From Pristionchus mayeri (lineage: Eukaryota; Nematoda; Chromadorea; Rhabditida; Neodiplogasteridae): DNA of 64,000 nucleotides. Under the pieces are notes generated by a model that was not told the DNA's origin, did not search any database, and was given only the letters and a program-made list of their open reading frames with translations. Where the stretch lies: contig BTRK01000003.1 in NCBI GenBank assembly GCA_036245805.1, positions 42,053,215 to 42,117,214 of the forward strand, given 5' to 3'. Shown one piece after another: positions 1 to 11,571 of this stretch. The first letter of the stretch is position 1; every line of letters starts with the position of its first letter. Both the position numbers and the translations under genes were made by a program.

Positions 1-1227
1 TCGCGTCCATCAAATAAGAATGATAGAAAAATATAAACGTATGTATTATGGTACACGTCCATTCAGTAGTGCAAATATGTTTTCAGTTTAAATTGGGAAA
101 GCGAATCTGCTTCTGTACCTTTTTCGAATCTGTCCCAAGTGTCGTTTTCAGCCATATTTTATCATGTATGGTTCAGTAGTTTAAACCATGTTTTCATTCA
201 GTTTGACGCTACTAAAATTCATAATTCGGTCCTTGCATATAACATACAAGTTTATATCTCAATATATGGATGCTGAGAAAGAAATTCGAAAATGTGATTT
301 TTCAAAAAGATAATTCCGTATCAAAGTGTGATGCAGTTATTTTCATATTTCTCCGTTTCCTGATATCGTATTTCCGCCTAAACAAGTATACTTTAAAGAG
401 GAATGGTTGCTCTCCATACTCAAGTTGAGAAAGTGGGGGAATTATTATCCGAAGATTTTTTATTATTAATTAAAGAGAAAAATGAGCTGCGGGCCAAGGG
501 CCCATTTTTTCGAACTTGAAAATCGAAAAGCTCTGAAAGACAAAATCGATAGATGGGGAACTGTGATAAAATAGTTGGAGGTACTGTTCGCAGGCATACA
601 ATGGCGAAAGCAGAAATCTATGCTATCATTACTTCGCGAGATATTACATAAAAGACTTGTCACCATACTTTTCTCGCACCCTGTAGTAGACGCAAATATA
701 CCAATTTCTCTGAGTTGAACGGAAAGTGGAGAAGAAGCACAAATAAAATCGGTGATGAATGATCCAAAACTAAGATAGAAGTCGAAGAACGATACGACGT
801 CTCTTCATGTAATACACCATATAATGCATGAAATTAAGATAATTAAGAGCAACTTTTTTACTTTTTTTGCATTTTGAATACTAATTTGGATATTAATACA
901 CCATTCCTGCAATAGCACTTAGTCATAACCATCTTCGAGTAGTGAAGTTTCATTCCCCCGGGAGGCTGTCTAATGCTCAGAATTTGTATACCGAACTTCG
1001 AACTCTGACATTTCCAAGTCCATCTCACACCACATTACTACTATACTCTGTGAAATTGTCTAGTGAAAATTTAAAAAAAAGATATGTATATGCGTCACTT
1101 GGTTAGATGAGCGTTCAAGTAGAATATTTTTGACTCAAAATATCGCGCGTTGAAGCTAAAATCAAACTAACAAAAGCGTAACGTGCCTTTATTAACAGCA
1201 CGTTGCCTTGTTAGCCTGTGCCCAATC
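1..1227. other. Upstream non-coding stretch, no gene recognised
   Basis: AT-rich sequence on both strands with frequent stops. I find no chain of exons with consistent splice phases, no RNA gene and no obvious repeat. The short open frames here show no composition or motif that suggests coding. The far end probably serves as the 5' flank of the gene that starts at 1329. Confidence 0.5.
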
Positions 1228-1234
1228 CTTATCA
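1228..1234 (-). promoter_or_regulatory. GATA-factor site upstream of the CUB-like gene
   Basis: CTTATCA on the + strand is TGATAAG on the - strand, about 95 bp upstream of the proposed ATG at 1329. TGATAAG is the established core site of intestinal GATA factors (ELT-2 type) in nematodes, and genes for secreted CUB-like proteins are often intestinal. That this copy is used is inference; a 7-bp match can occur by chance. Confidence 0.3.
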
Positions 1235-1328
1235 GGGTGTACCCGCCTCGACCATCGATCAATGACTCAACTCGCGACTCTCTAGGAACCACTCCCATTC
1301 ATATCGTCTCTCTCCCCCTGTGAGGCCC

Positions 1329-4300
1329 ATGAAGCTCCGTGAGTTTTCTACAATTATATTTTCAAAAAAATATTTTACATTGACGAAAATCATTTCAGTA
1401 ATTCTTTGGTGTTCGCTTCTTGCGTCGGCGCTTGCGAGTGCGTTGAACTGTTTTTTTTCATTTGAGAGAGAGAGGTGAATAATAGCTCTTCCAGCTTCAT
1501 TCGGCTTTAACAGCGCGGTGATCACATCAGAAGATGTCCACAGAGGAGTTACTGCCGATGTATGCACATTATTTTTCAGTTGAATTCTGCTAATTTTCCG
1601 TTCAAAAAACTTGCAAAGGCAAGTTATCGCTTCAAGAAATATCACGTTTCAGAAGTTAACCCCTGGAGGGCGATATCGCGTGTACGGCGTCTACGCTAGC
1701 ACAGTGACTAACGTCGAGATAGCGAGAAAGATTCTGATCAAAGGGGCCGATAACGCCCACTTAACGTCAGTTTTAAACATTTTTTTCAGATAATTGTATA
1801 TTTATATTTGGGAATACATTGCGGAAAAAATAATACCCCTCACTTGTAATGTTAGCGCTTTACAGAGGGTGACAAATAAAGTGTTCCAAATTCATCTGTG
1901 ATTTTAAAAACAAAGGGATCTAAAATTGAACACCCCATTTCAGTCTCGCGGATCTTGCTACTCCAAAGGCGGGAACTGGCTATATTCTGGACAATTCCAG
2001 AGAGCTTACTGCCCCCATTACGGTATATACGATCGATAGATTTACGTACATTATGCAACATTGTAGATCACCGACACGAATCCCATACCCGATACTGGCT
2101 TTCCCGCAAACATTCCATTCTCGATCTACTTTGTTTCTACTACAAGTATAACAGATAAGCACTTCTAAAGGCCGCAACCAATTCCCAGTTCCGGTCGCTC
2201 CTGTCGTTAGTGCCCAGTTGGTGGAAAGATCAGTCGATTCCAGTCTAGCAAAGGTGACACTTTTCATATACTAGTGAGAGTAAATAGTGACCTGAAGTAG
2301 CCGTATAATACTTTTATTTGATCGCATTAATCACAGAAAAGTAGAGAGCGTCTGAGTTTTCAGATGAGTTCTCATAGCTGTACGATTCTGAATGCAGAGG
2401 CCACGATTCTGCTCAGCGATTTCGACACCTCAAAAGTGAACTATTTATTTCCGCATTAGTCATCGGATGGAAATTCCGCAATTAATAGATTAAACATTTC
2501 TAGAATTAGAGAATATTCCATCGTGTTATCTCTACTGGCTACGACTCTCTTTTGATAAGTGATGCTGGAAATCGTTCTTGACAACCCACGTTTTGAACCG
2601 AGAGGACAGAGGAATTTGATCCTTAGCCTTTGTTCTCTTGGTTCAAAAAACGAGAGAAAAACGTGATTAATGATTTCTGATTCGTACCTTCACATTTAGA
2701 TGGACGTCAATATTCGGAATGTCGGCTACGACGTCACATCGGACGAGTACACTGTGATGACCGCGACGTGAGCGAAGTCACTCTCGTTGTTTAATGGCTC
2801 TGAATAGTCTGATGGACCCTTACTGGAAAGAAGGATTTTCTGATTTTGTCCCCTCCCCTTTTCTCAAGGATGGGATGCCAGAAAAGCGCGGCCCGAATTC
2901 AACGTCCCCTTTTCCTTTTCCGTATGGGCCCCTCAGACAATTCAGTCGATTAGCTTGTGTTGTAAGACGAACCATGACTCGGATATCTTATGTATATATT
3001 CAGGAGCCAATCCCCTGGATCTTCCATCATGATCAGCGGTCCTATTGCGACTCTCTACAATGCCAACGGACAACCTGTCAACTTCACCCTGCTCGTTCGC
3101 AACGATGGACGTTAGTAGGGAATAATTATCAACGAAAATCTCTATTTCTACGACATTTTATTTCCCGACAAAAATTCGATTCGGGATCAATTGCGAGATC
3201 GCATGTAAATTCGCGAGATATTGCCCTCGTTTTCTGCGCCCTCTCATCTCTTGCCCACCCTAAGCGCCGTGCATTTCGTTCTCTAAGATTTCTGATTATG
3301 ATCATATGAAGATAATACTATGTTATCCTTGTCATGGCTAGATAGAACTGCTTGTAATCTCCGATCAGCACCTTTCTTGACGCTGTAAACCCGAAGATTT
3401 CAAGCAGTGGCTATGATAATACTCCTCGCAACTCTTTCCGTCTCAGCCTGGAGCAGCGTGATCACTCCGGGAGCCTCAACGACTTTCCTATCCTCTGCGT
3501 TCCTCGACGTGGGAGAATCCTACAATGTCGTGTACCTGAATGAGTATGCGCGTTCGAGGATCTACGATTTCGGAAGAGAAGTAAGGTTTTGTTCACATGG
3601 ATGAGGACTATGAGAATCATGTCGCGTTTGATATATCAAAGGCGGCATGACGTCATAGTTTCTATCCGACATAGTGAGTTAATATCTGATAGGAGTTCTT
3701 CGTGTAGTCAGAGGAGTGGACAAGAAGTGTGCTCAGCAACACATCAACACCATGAAAAAATAACCGAGTTCCCATTTTGTTTAGAGACCGTTGAATTCAA
3801 GAGAGATGTGTCAAGTGACAACAAACGATTTAAAAGAAGATGGATGAGTCCAAAGATTCAACCCCTTCCCCCCTTCCCCACCCCCCCCCCCCCGTCGATG
3901 GCAGAAGGCGCCAGAGTCCTTCCCTTACCTTACACCCCCCCCCCCCACATGCCTTGACATGTATAAATCTATCTATCTAATTGGATACAATTGAAAGCAC
4001 TAGGTCAAAGCATGACGTCATAGTTATAATCGGTGCCCAATTTCCAGACTGACATCACCTTCCATCCCGTCGTCGGCAATTACTACCCGGATGATGGAGA
4101 TTCCGTCACTTTCTCGTGCACAAAAGCAGACGGGAAGACAACAGCCTACAAGTGAGCAAGATTAGCACATCGGAGCAGAATTGCGATATCACAATCACCC
4201 CTCGCACATTGCGAAATTTGAGGAGGGGGAGGATTTCTGCTCGGAATAGCCAACCTTACAAGGGAGTAGATTTCACAATTCCGGAAATCTTCTTCAATTC

Positions 4301-5733
4301 CCATACTCTGTCTCCGAAAATATGAGAAGCTCTACAATAAAAAGAGACAATAAAAATAAATATACACCTTGCGAGTAGAGCTTCTCGCTCTTGAATCTTC
4401 TCGAATTTTCAAATTGACAAGGAAATGTTCAATTTGCAAGGACATATCAGTGCGTTCGCCTAAGAATCGCAGATTTTCCTCGAAAAAGGGAACAGGTAAA
4501 AGTAGCCATCTGGGATTTTCACAGAATCTGATACCCCATGGCTCCCTCTATTGATTTCTGTGTTTGAATTGATTTGTAAAAATTAATTAGCTGAATTAGA
4601 GAATTTAATAAGTTTATTTTTCATGAAATTTCAAAAAAAAATATTTCTCGCAAACAAAAAATTATTCCCATCCCAATTTTTGACATGTGTCTTTTCATCA
4701 GATCTACCCGAAAAAAATATGAACTCGAGATTAGGGGACATAATTGGTCTTAGATCCTAAAAACGACATGTCTATATTAGAAGGACACCCCCTCATTCCC
4801 TCTCATTCCGACCCCTCACCCAGCCCCGCGCGGTCTGGGAATAAGGGGTTTGCCTCTCAAACAATCCGGTCTTATGTCCCCTAATTTCGAGTTCATATTT
4901 TTTCTCGGGTAGATCTCATGAAAAGACACAACATATCAAAAATTGGGATGGGGTTAATGTTTTGTTTGCGAAAATATTTTTTGAAATTTCATGAAAAAAA
5001 TAAATTTTTGAATTTGCATGAACCAAAGACATAGTTCGATTTTTTTAAAATGTCAACTTTAGTCTAGAACCAAGTTTTCATCGGATTTGAATTAGATTTC
5101 AGAGAATTACACTCAAAAATGTTCGAAATAGCCTAACTAATTAAATTCTTAAGCTAATTAATTTTTACAGATGAATTCAAACACAGAAATCGATAGAGGG
5201 AGTCATGGGGCATCAGATTCTGTGAAATTCTCAAGTACGGTTTTTTGCCTGTTCCCTCGGGGATGCGATTCTTAGGCGAATACGCTGATATTTACAGTTG
5301 CGGTGAAATCGCGGGAACAGTACAGAGGGACACTTGCAAGAGCATCGCACTGAAAGTGGTCACCAGAGAACAGCACGGAGTTCTCGGACCGCGATTCATG
5401 GTGCAGATCGAGTCGACATCAGCAGGTGAATCGATAAGGGTAACTACCGTAATGAGTGGAAATCGTCAATCGTGTCTCTTCATTTCTCATACTCTCTCAT
5501 CGATGTCGTAACAGTGTGAAGAATGAACTCAAATTACGAACTAGAGTAATGAGTAGAAACTTGATCTGTATTTCTGAGGCTTATTGTCCGATAAATAGCA
5601 AAATGCAAAACATATTTTTCAAACAGGCGACTACTCAACGACTACACTTGGTACTACTACTACCTCTGCTTCATTTACAACTCCATCGTTCCTCCTACTG
5701 ATAGCTTCATTCGTGTCGATGATTGCTGTATAA
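1329..5733 (+). CDS. Secreted GPI-anchored CUB-like protein, 13 exons
   Basis: Exons read as 1329-1338, 1399-1474, 1514-1559, 1653-1765, 1944-2062, 2189-2253, 2364-2435, 2700-2767, 3004-3110, 3447-3580, 4048-4151, 5298-5425 and 5627-5733. Together they give 1149 nt (382 aa plus TAA), with GT..AG borders and agreeing phases throughout. The start MKLLILWCSLLASALASA is a typical signal peptide, split by a phase-1 intron after ten bases. Two related modules follow: residues around 30-60 (AVITSED..., then GGRYRVYGVYA) resemble a later stretch (SSVITPG..., then GESYNVVYLNEYA). Four cysteines lie in the mature chain, two of them in the CGEIAG...DTC segment. The protein ends with a Thr/Ser-rich linker and a hydrophobic tail (FLLLIASFVSMIAV), the layout of a GPI-anchor signal. 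The overall plan resembles nematode CUB-like proteins, many of them intestinal and stress- or pathogen-responsive; that family call is inference. Exon 5's donor (GTAGAT at 2063) and exon 10's acceptor (3441-3446) are the least certain joins. Confidence 0.75.
3881..3946. repeat. Two poly-C tracts in an intron
   Basis: A run of 13 C at 3881-3893 and a run of 12 C at 3935-3946 lie in a C-rich stretch of the intron between exons 10 and 11 of the CUB-like gene. They are simple-sequence tracts with no coding role seen, and their length is error-prone in sequencing. Confidence 0.85.
4324..4386. repeat. Intronic stem-loop, 12-bp perfect stem
   Basis: GAGAAGCTCTAC at 4324-4335 is repeated as its exact reverse complement at 4375-4386, with a 39-nt A-rich loop. 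It lies in the long intron 4152-5297 just upstream of the large foldback element. It could be a remnant of a small inverted-repeat transposon; no other function is visible. Confidence 0.6.
4447..5288. mobile_element. Foldback MITE-like element with TA target duplication
   Basis: About 840 bp that is nearly one imperfect inverted repeat. The left arm (from TCAGTGCGTTCGCCTAAG at 4447) and the right arm (reverse complement from 5288, TCAGCGTATTCGCCTAAG) stay alignable for some 350 bp each, through landmarks such as CCCTCTAT, TTTCTGTGTTTGAATT and GAACTCGA, and meet near 4790-4850. TA flanks both ends (4445-4446 and 5289-5290), the usual target duplication of Tc1/mariner-type elements. There is no transposase, so this is a non-autonomous element; the superfamily is inference. 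It occupies most of the intron between exons 11 and 12 of the CUB-like gene, and its right end sits directly before the splice acceptor TTTACAG. Confidence 0.8.
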
Positions 5734-8700
5734 AGAGTACACAGCTGATGAATACTTTAATTGTTTTTAGACAGCACGCATACTGACTTATTCTCACACA
5801 TCTTGCGATTGATCTTTGAGCTTTGACTCCCAGATCCTGTATAATCTCATGCATTTTCTCATTCTGAGGGTTCAGAAGGGTTATATCCAAAATGAAGCTC
5901 GTTTGCCGCTTGATGATCTTTCATTTCAGAATCGTGATCACCAAAAAAAACTCCTGTCTACTTTTCCAGTTATCGATTTTGTATGTAGCGAGAAAGTTCA
6001 AATACCTAACACATCTAGTGACTATCTAGACCACACTTCACTTTAGCAGTGCCGACATTCACATGAGCTAGCTCTAGAGGTAACATTAATGAGAGCTTAT
6101 GTGGTCTCTCTTCTCTTTCTTCCATACAGTTAGCGGTGAAAAGTTGATCATAAGAGGTGGATATTAGCATTTGCATCTCGACACAACACTCTCCTCTATT
6201 CGCGTGCTCTCTCACTCTGTCTGACCGGTGATAAAGCGTGCGATCTGAAGAGAGCAGGTTCCATATAGTCGAAACTAGTGAGCATTTTTTTCTCTTCCTA
6301 CCTTCGCGATTCCAATTCAGCATTCGCCTTGTAAGGGAAACCAAAGCCGCTAGTGGTCACAACAAAGGCTAAACAATGCAGTAAATGGAGGAACGAGCGA
6401 GAGTTGCCTCTTTCTTTGGCCCCACTATACACAATAAATGTCAACTATACATTCACTCTCTGCTCAATTAGCGGACTTTAATTCAGAAATGGTTCCAATC
6501 GCCTGTCTTATTTGTCCATTTGTCAGACCACATCTGGTCTCTAAATACTCCCGCCACATGAATGTATTTGATTTTTGCACTTCCTATCGCCACTTCTCCA
6601 ATCTAGAGAGCGTGGAAGATTTTTTTCTGATTATTATTCGAATAACATCACCTCACTTGTGCGCTTTTCAAAACCACCCCTAGGAGTGCCCCCACCCCAT
6701 CCAGTTGTCACTCATATCCCGCCCTTTCTCTCATCGCAGGTGTCAAGATCGCATATGGTCGCCTCCTCTTTTGACCGACTACTCTGTTCCTTCTAAACAA
6801 ACTCCTTTCACAAAAGGAAGAGTCCACTCTCATTTCTATGTTCTACACTTTTCTGCAATCGCGATACTAACTGTACCTTCCTTGTATAGTAGGGATAGCG
6901 TCACAACAAAACCGTCTGTTCTTTCTACGCACGCTTTCGCTAATGTGACCAGTAAAAAAGCGCTCAGAATGAAGCAGATCATTTCTTGCTCTGCCCACCC
7001 CCCTCATTCCCTGTCCTATCCACTTATCACTCGATGCCCTACGCTTCCCTTTCACCTCGATGGTGTAGGGCGCGTCTGTTCCCCGTCCTCTCTGAGTTGC
7101 TCTCCACTAGTTATTGCAAATCGGCGCTTGCTTTCCTCGTTCATGCTCTGTACTGTCTGACCTTTGATAGAGCACGCGAAAAGAGGAGCGCACGTGCCGA
7201 CTCGGTAACAAAACGCTCTACCCATATTAGGCCAACTTTATTCACTAAACCAAATTCTTAATTTGCGCGTTTCTATCTGTATAATATATTTTCTTTCGTC
7301 TCTTCCATCTAAGATACAAATTTTCATGTAGTTTTGGCTCATTTTCGGGTATGTTTCAGATGCTGCTCCATAGTCCATGAGCTTATCAACTATCTAGCGC
7401 ACCCGAAACCCACCCGAAAGAGCAAAATAACCTGAAAATTGAAACCCTCCTTCCCTCCCTTTGCCCCGGAAGAAATGGAAATACCGATTAGTAACTTGCA
7501 GCAGAGATAAGTAAGCGAAATGGCTAGAATCAGCTGGAAAGATTCCCTTCTGTTCTTGTCATAAATCATCAATATGGCCTGTTGAGAGACGATGGAACAA
7601 CCGAGGGTGGGAGGAGTAGGGACTAGTGTTGCCAAATCGACATTTGCCATCCCATTTTTGGCCTCAAGACCTTAATCATTGATCAGGAGGAGGGGTATAT
7701 GGCAAGGGCATGGGTCGTTAGGTAAAAGAGTACGGTATCAGGGAGATACAGAAGGCAGTAGGAGTCGGGAGGGTACGGTACCTAGTGTATACTGTAGGGA
7801 TAGCACGAGGTGGATTTCGTATGTTCTCTCATCGGGCATACACAGCGAGAGTGCGTGCGAAAGAAGGAGAGCGCGTGTCGTTTTGCGATGACTAGCTAAA
7901 GTTCTAGGGTCCAGTTTTGGTTATCATCCAGTAGGTTATCATCAGACGGTGATCATCCGACCTAGTGCCCTTGTATAACTAGTTATATTCACCTTCTGTT
8001 TTCAAATTTTTCAACGCTAGCTGTTCATTGTTTTTGTTATCCTCGTGCTTGCGAGAATTGAGACCCAATCCTCCCCACTTGTCACTTCTTTCTCTGTGCC
8101 TCCTCTCATCTTTGCATCTGTTCAATTTCCCTTTGAGTTACCGCCCTTCCTTCTAGGCGATGGTCATACGAGAAATGTCATCTCAGTATTGCTCAATCTG
8201 ACTGGCGAGAACACAATGAAAAGATTTCTAGTGATGCCATTCATATTCTTTCTCTGCTTCAAGCATGAAGTGGTAGTGCCCACTCTCATCCTAGCTCTTT
8301 ATCAATATTGTTGTTTCAACTTGGGTTCTCCCTCCTGAGTAGTGCACTGACCACTCGCGCCCCATCCATTCGAAATAGTTTGAAACTCTTAGTTTGTCGT
8401 CTTAGTTTGTCGTCCCTCTCGACTTTCCGCCAAAATAATTTCAATTATATTCACACTATAATATCTCTCGCGTCTTTCTTTCTCCATTGAATGGCTAACA
8501 CCCTCTGGCATGCCCTGTCCATTTGAGAGGATTAAGATATATTACGAGAGGTGATGATAGTAAAGTTGTAGGGAGGTGGTGATTGTATACCTCTTGGCAC
8601 ATCCTCAAACTGTTCAATGTGCTAGCACTTCATCTCCCTATTCAATCTATCGCAGACACATTCAATTATCCATGTTCGCACTATTCTGTCTCTACTATTC

Positions 8701-8836
8701 ATATCTATGATTTTACTCTTAAAATTGTCTCAATATGAGCACTCCACTTTAGATAATTCGCGACAATTAATTGCATAAAGTCTGAACAAAATGCATATTT
8801 AACTATTCATGGAACGCATTTTTTTATTTTGAAAAT
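5734..8836. other. Intergenic stretch with no supportable gene
   Basis: About 3.1 kb that is locally pyrimidine-rich on the + strand, with several loosely similar patches (for example GCTCTCTCACTCTGTCTGACC-like sequence near 6200 and 7145, and GGGATAG near 6892 and 7797). The open frames are low-complexity or lack consistent splice sites. I see no signal peptide, recognisable domain or RNA gene. It may be decayed repeat sequence plus the upstream flank of the zinc-finger gene. Confidence 0.45.
8391..8414. repeat. Short tandem duplication
   Basis: A 12-base unit, TTAGTTTGTCGT-like, occurs twice in direct succession in the intergenic region. It is simple local slippage with no function inferred. 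Confidence 0.6.
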
Positions 8837-8846
8837 ATGAATTCAG

Positions 8847-9938
8847 AAAATGGAATCCACGTGGAAATCTCTGGAATAGGACTGTCGCCTCATTCTTGCA
8901 ACAAACAAGGAAAGGTCTGTATTTTTATACCTCACACATTTTGATTCATCTTCAGCCTCTAATTGTTCAGTAAAGTTCGAAAAATGATACCATGATTTAT
9001 TAATTCTCCACACTCTTTCATTACACGAACGGTAAATAGTGTGTAGAAATATGACACCTTCATCGTTCCTCTAACTCAACTGTTCAGGAATTCTCCACTT
9101 GGAAACCTACTTTCCGGCATTTGTGAATCAATGGGAATGACTGTGAATTGGATGGATGCCAGAAACATGGAGAGGGCGAAGAGAAAGGAAATCAAGACGG
9201 TGAGAATCCGTTGTTGGACCGTTTATTGTCCCCTCTATGCAGTGGAATGTTTAAAATTTCATTGAAACGTACATTATTTGCAAACTAAAAATGATGATTA
9301 TTTCAGGAGAATAAAATGTGTGTTAGAATAGATGATGAGGACGAGAATGAGATGATCAAAGTTTCAGATGTAGAGGAGGATGTGAATAAGGAAGAGGTAA
9401 GGATAGGATGTGTATCGTATGGAGCGAGTAGTCTAACTGTTCAGAGTAGTGAAATGTTTGTAAGATTGTAAATCAATTTAAATTGCTTAATTATTATTTG
9501 CAGAAGACAATCCCTAGCAAAGACAACAGGGAGAAGATCGTAAGGATATTTAAGAGGGTGAGTGAATTTCTTTTTTCCATGTATTATTACAAATCAGTGC
9601 TCCCCTCTTTCAATTTTGTGTGATATATTGTATCTATGGCGATAACGGGTTGAATGCGAATGCGAAAATCGGTAAATGCTCGTATATCGATAGTCAAATC
9701 GTGCTCACAATGAATGAATTGAATTCTCAACATTCAAAACAGGGTCATGACCGAACACAACTACTGTATTACATATTGATCATTCTTTGTTCATATCATC
9801 CTTCCCCAGGAGCGAGACCTTAACATTGATGCGAAAGAAGAGAAGGATGATGATCTCTGTAACGAATCAGATCGATTGGCCAGTCACGTTCAGAGAGTCA
9901 CGGAATTTTTATTGGAAATGGGGAAACTTGATATCGAG
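8847..9938 (+). repeat. First copy of duplicated five-exon module
   Basis: Five exons (68, 112, 90, 54 and 129 nt) match five exons at 10034-11257 in order, phase and, for the first four, exact length. Shared peptide landmarks are STW.SLE, SPLG, a Lys/Arg-rich helix, VSDVEEDV..EE and KDNR.K. This copy carries an in-frame TAG at 8877-8879 where the second copy reads through. Introns have diverged, so the duplication is old relative to the palindrome downstream. Confidence 0.8.
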
Positions 9939-10033
9939 GTGACTTTTCTCACTTGTTTGAAGTTTAAGCGAATTATATCAAATAAACTATCAATTTTTCT
10001 CGTTTTACAATTCTGAAAATATGTATAATTCAG

Positions 10034-11257
10034 AAAATGAAGTCCACATGGGATTCTTTGGAAGTGAAATGTCGCCATGTTCTAGAATCAGAAAATGAAA
10101 GGTCAGTATATTCATAGTGTACACATTTTCATTTATCTTGATAGTCTTTCGAGAGATTCAGTGGAAATTCGGAAAACTACACCAATGTCATCTCATTTTA
10201 TACACATTTTCACCGATCGAGATATAGAATGAGGATACCGTGATAAGCTTCTCTAAACTCTGTTGTTCAGGAAATCTCCTCTCGGAGATCAACTTTGTCG
10301 CCTCTTGAAATCAGTAGGAGTGATGATGGAATGGATTAGTGAGAAAAAGATCGAGAGGAGGAAGAGACAGGCAATCAAAATGGTGACAATCAATTGCATT
10401 TTGTGAAATTGTAACTGGAATTCGGAAATTTAATAAAAAATGAACTAAATTAAAGGAGCCAAGATCGCTTCGTGGAACAGTATACGACGACGAGAATGAT
10501 TTGGTCAACGTGTCAGATGAAGAAGAAGATGTGAAGAAGGAAGAGGTAAGGAAAGGATGTTTGTCCTAGGCTATGAGTAGACCAATATTTCATCATATTT
10601 TAATGTTTGTGAGAAGGTAGATAAAAAAGAAAAAAATTTTTTACAGAAGACGATCAGTCGCAAAGATAACAGGAAGAAGGTGCTGAAGATATTCAAAAGG
10701 GTGAGTGAAGTATTTTATGTATTAGGAGCACTTCCACCTTTCAACATTGTGTGTTCTCATTCATCTATGGCGAGGGTAGAACGATTTGAATGCGAAAGAC
10801 ACATGTCTAATTTGAACCCTTGGTGTATGAATGTCGGCAAAATTCAATGTAAGAATTCGTGTCACTCCCCTTGTACCCGCACTCTCTAAACACAACCGGT
10901 CTATAGGTTGTGGGAAATGAATACGTCTTTTGAACTCGAATTCTCTCTATTCGACCATTCACAAATCCTCAAAGAATCAGAGAATGTCAGAGAATCCTGC
11001 AAATTATGAGAATGAATATTATCATCGGCGATTTTAAAGTCCATGACTCCAATATCGTTCAGATTCATTATGTGTTGAAATTATCTTCAAATTCTTAAAT
11101 TAAATTAAAATTAAATTAATCTTTAAATTCTTAATTGAAATTGAAATTAAATTCCCAGGAGTGCGATCTTCTCCGTGAGCCAAAAGAGGAGGAGGACGCA
11201 GATCTATGCAACGTATCCGAAACTGGAACGAGTGGTATGAAATCCGCGAAGGATGAG
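10034..11257 (+). repeat. Second copy of duplicated five-exon module
   Basis: Exons of 68, 112, 90, 54 and 99 nt parallel those at 8847-9938. All five are open. The acceptor of the third exon (10455) is weak, reading TTAAAG instead of the TTTCAG seen in the first copy. The fifth exon is 30 nt shorter than its partner. The function of the module is unknown; it lacks recognisable catalytic or metal-binding motifs and is rich in Lys, Arg and Glu. Confidence 0.75.
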
Positions 11258-11571
11258 GTGAGAAATTTGATAATTGAAAGAAACAGAAAAAAGCTAAGCA
11301 TACCATAAACAAGGGTGCTCTGGCGAATATTATTCACTTTTAGAACTCATCCGATCATGAAATTCCATCGCCGAAACAGATCAAGGCCAAGAAGATTCGC
11401 AAGATGTCTCCTCGAAAAGTGATGGTCGTTGAAAAAAGAGAGGCAAATCTTAGAAATTTGCTCTTTTAAAATCAATAATGACAGAGTGGTAGCGATAGTG
11501 ATGGACTAGGAATGATATCCGACCATGAAGGAAATGATTATATCAATGAACAGGATGATTTCCCCATGGAT

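Noticed and set aside
5734..8836. A coding gene built from the open frames between the two genes
   Set aside because: No set of frames joins with consistent donors, acceptors and phases, and the translations are low in complexity with no domain or signal peptide.
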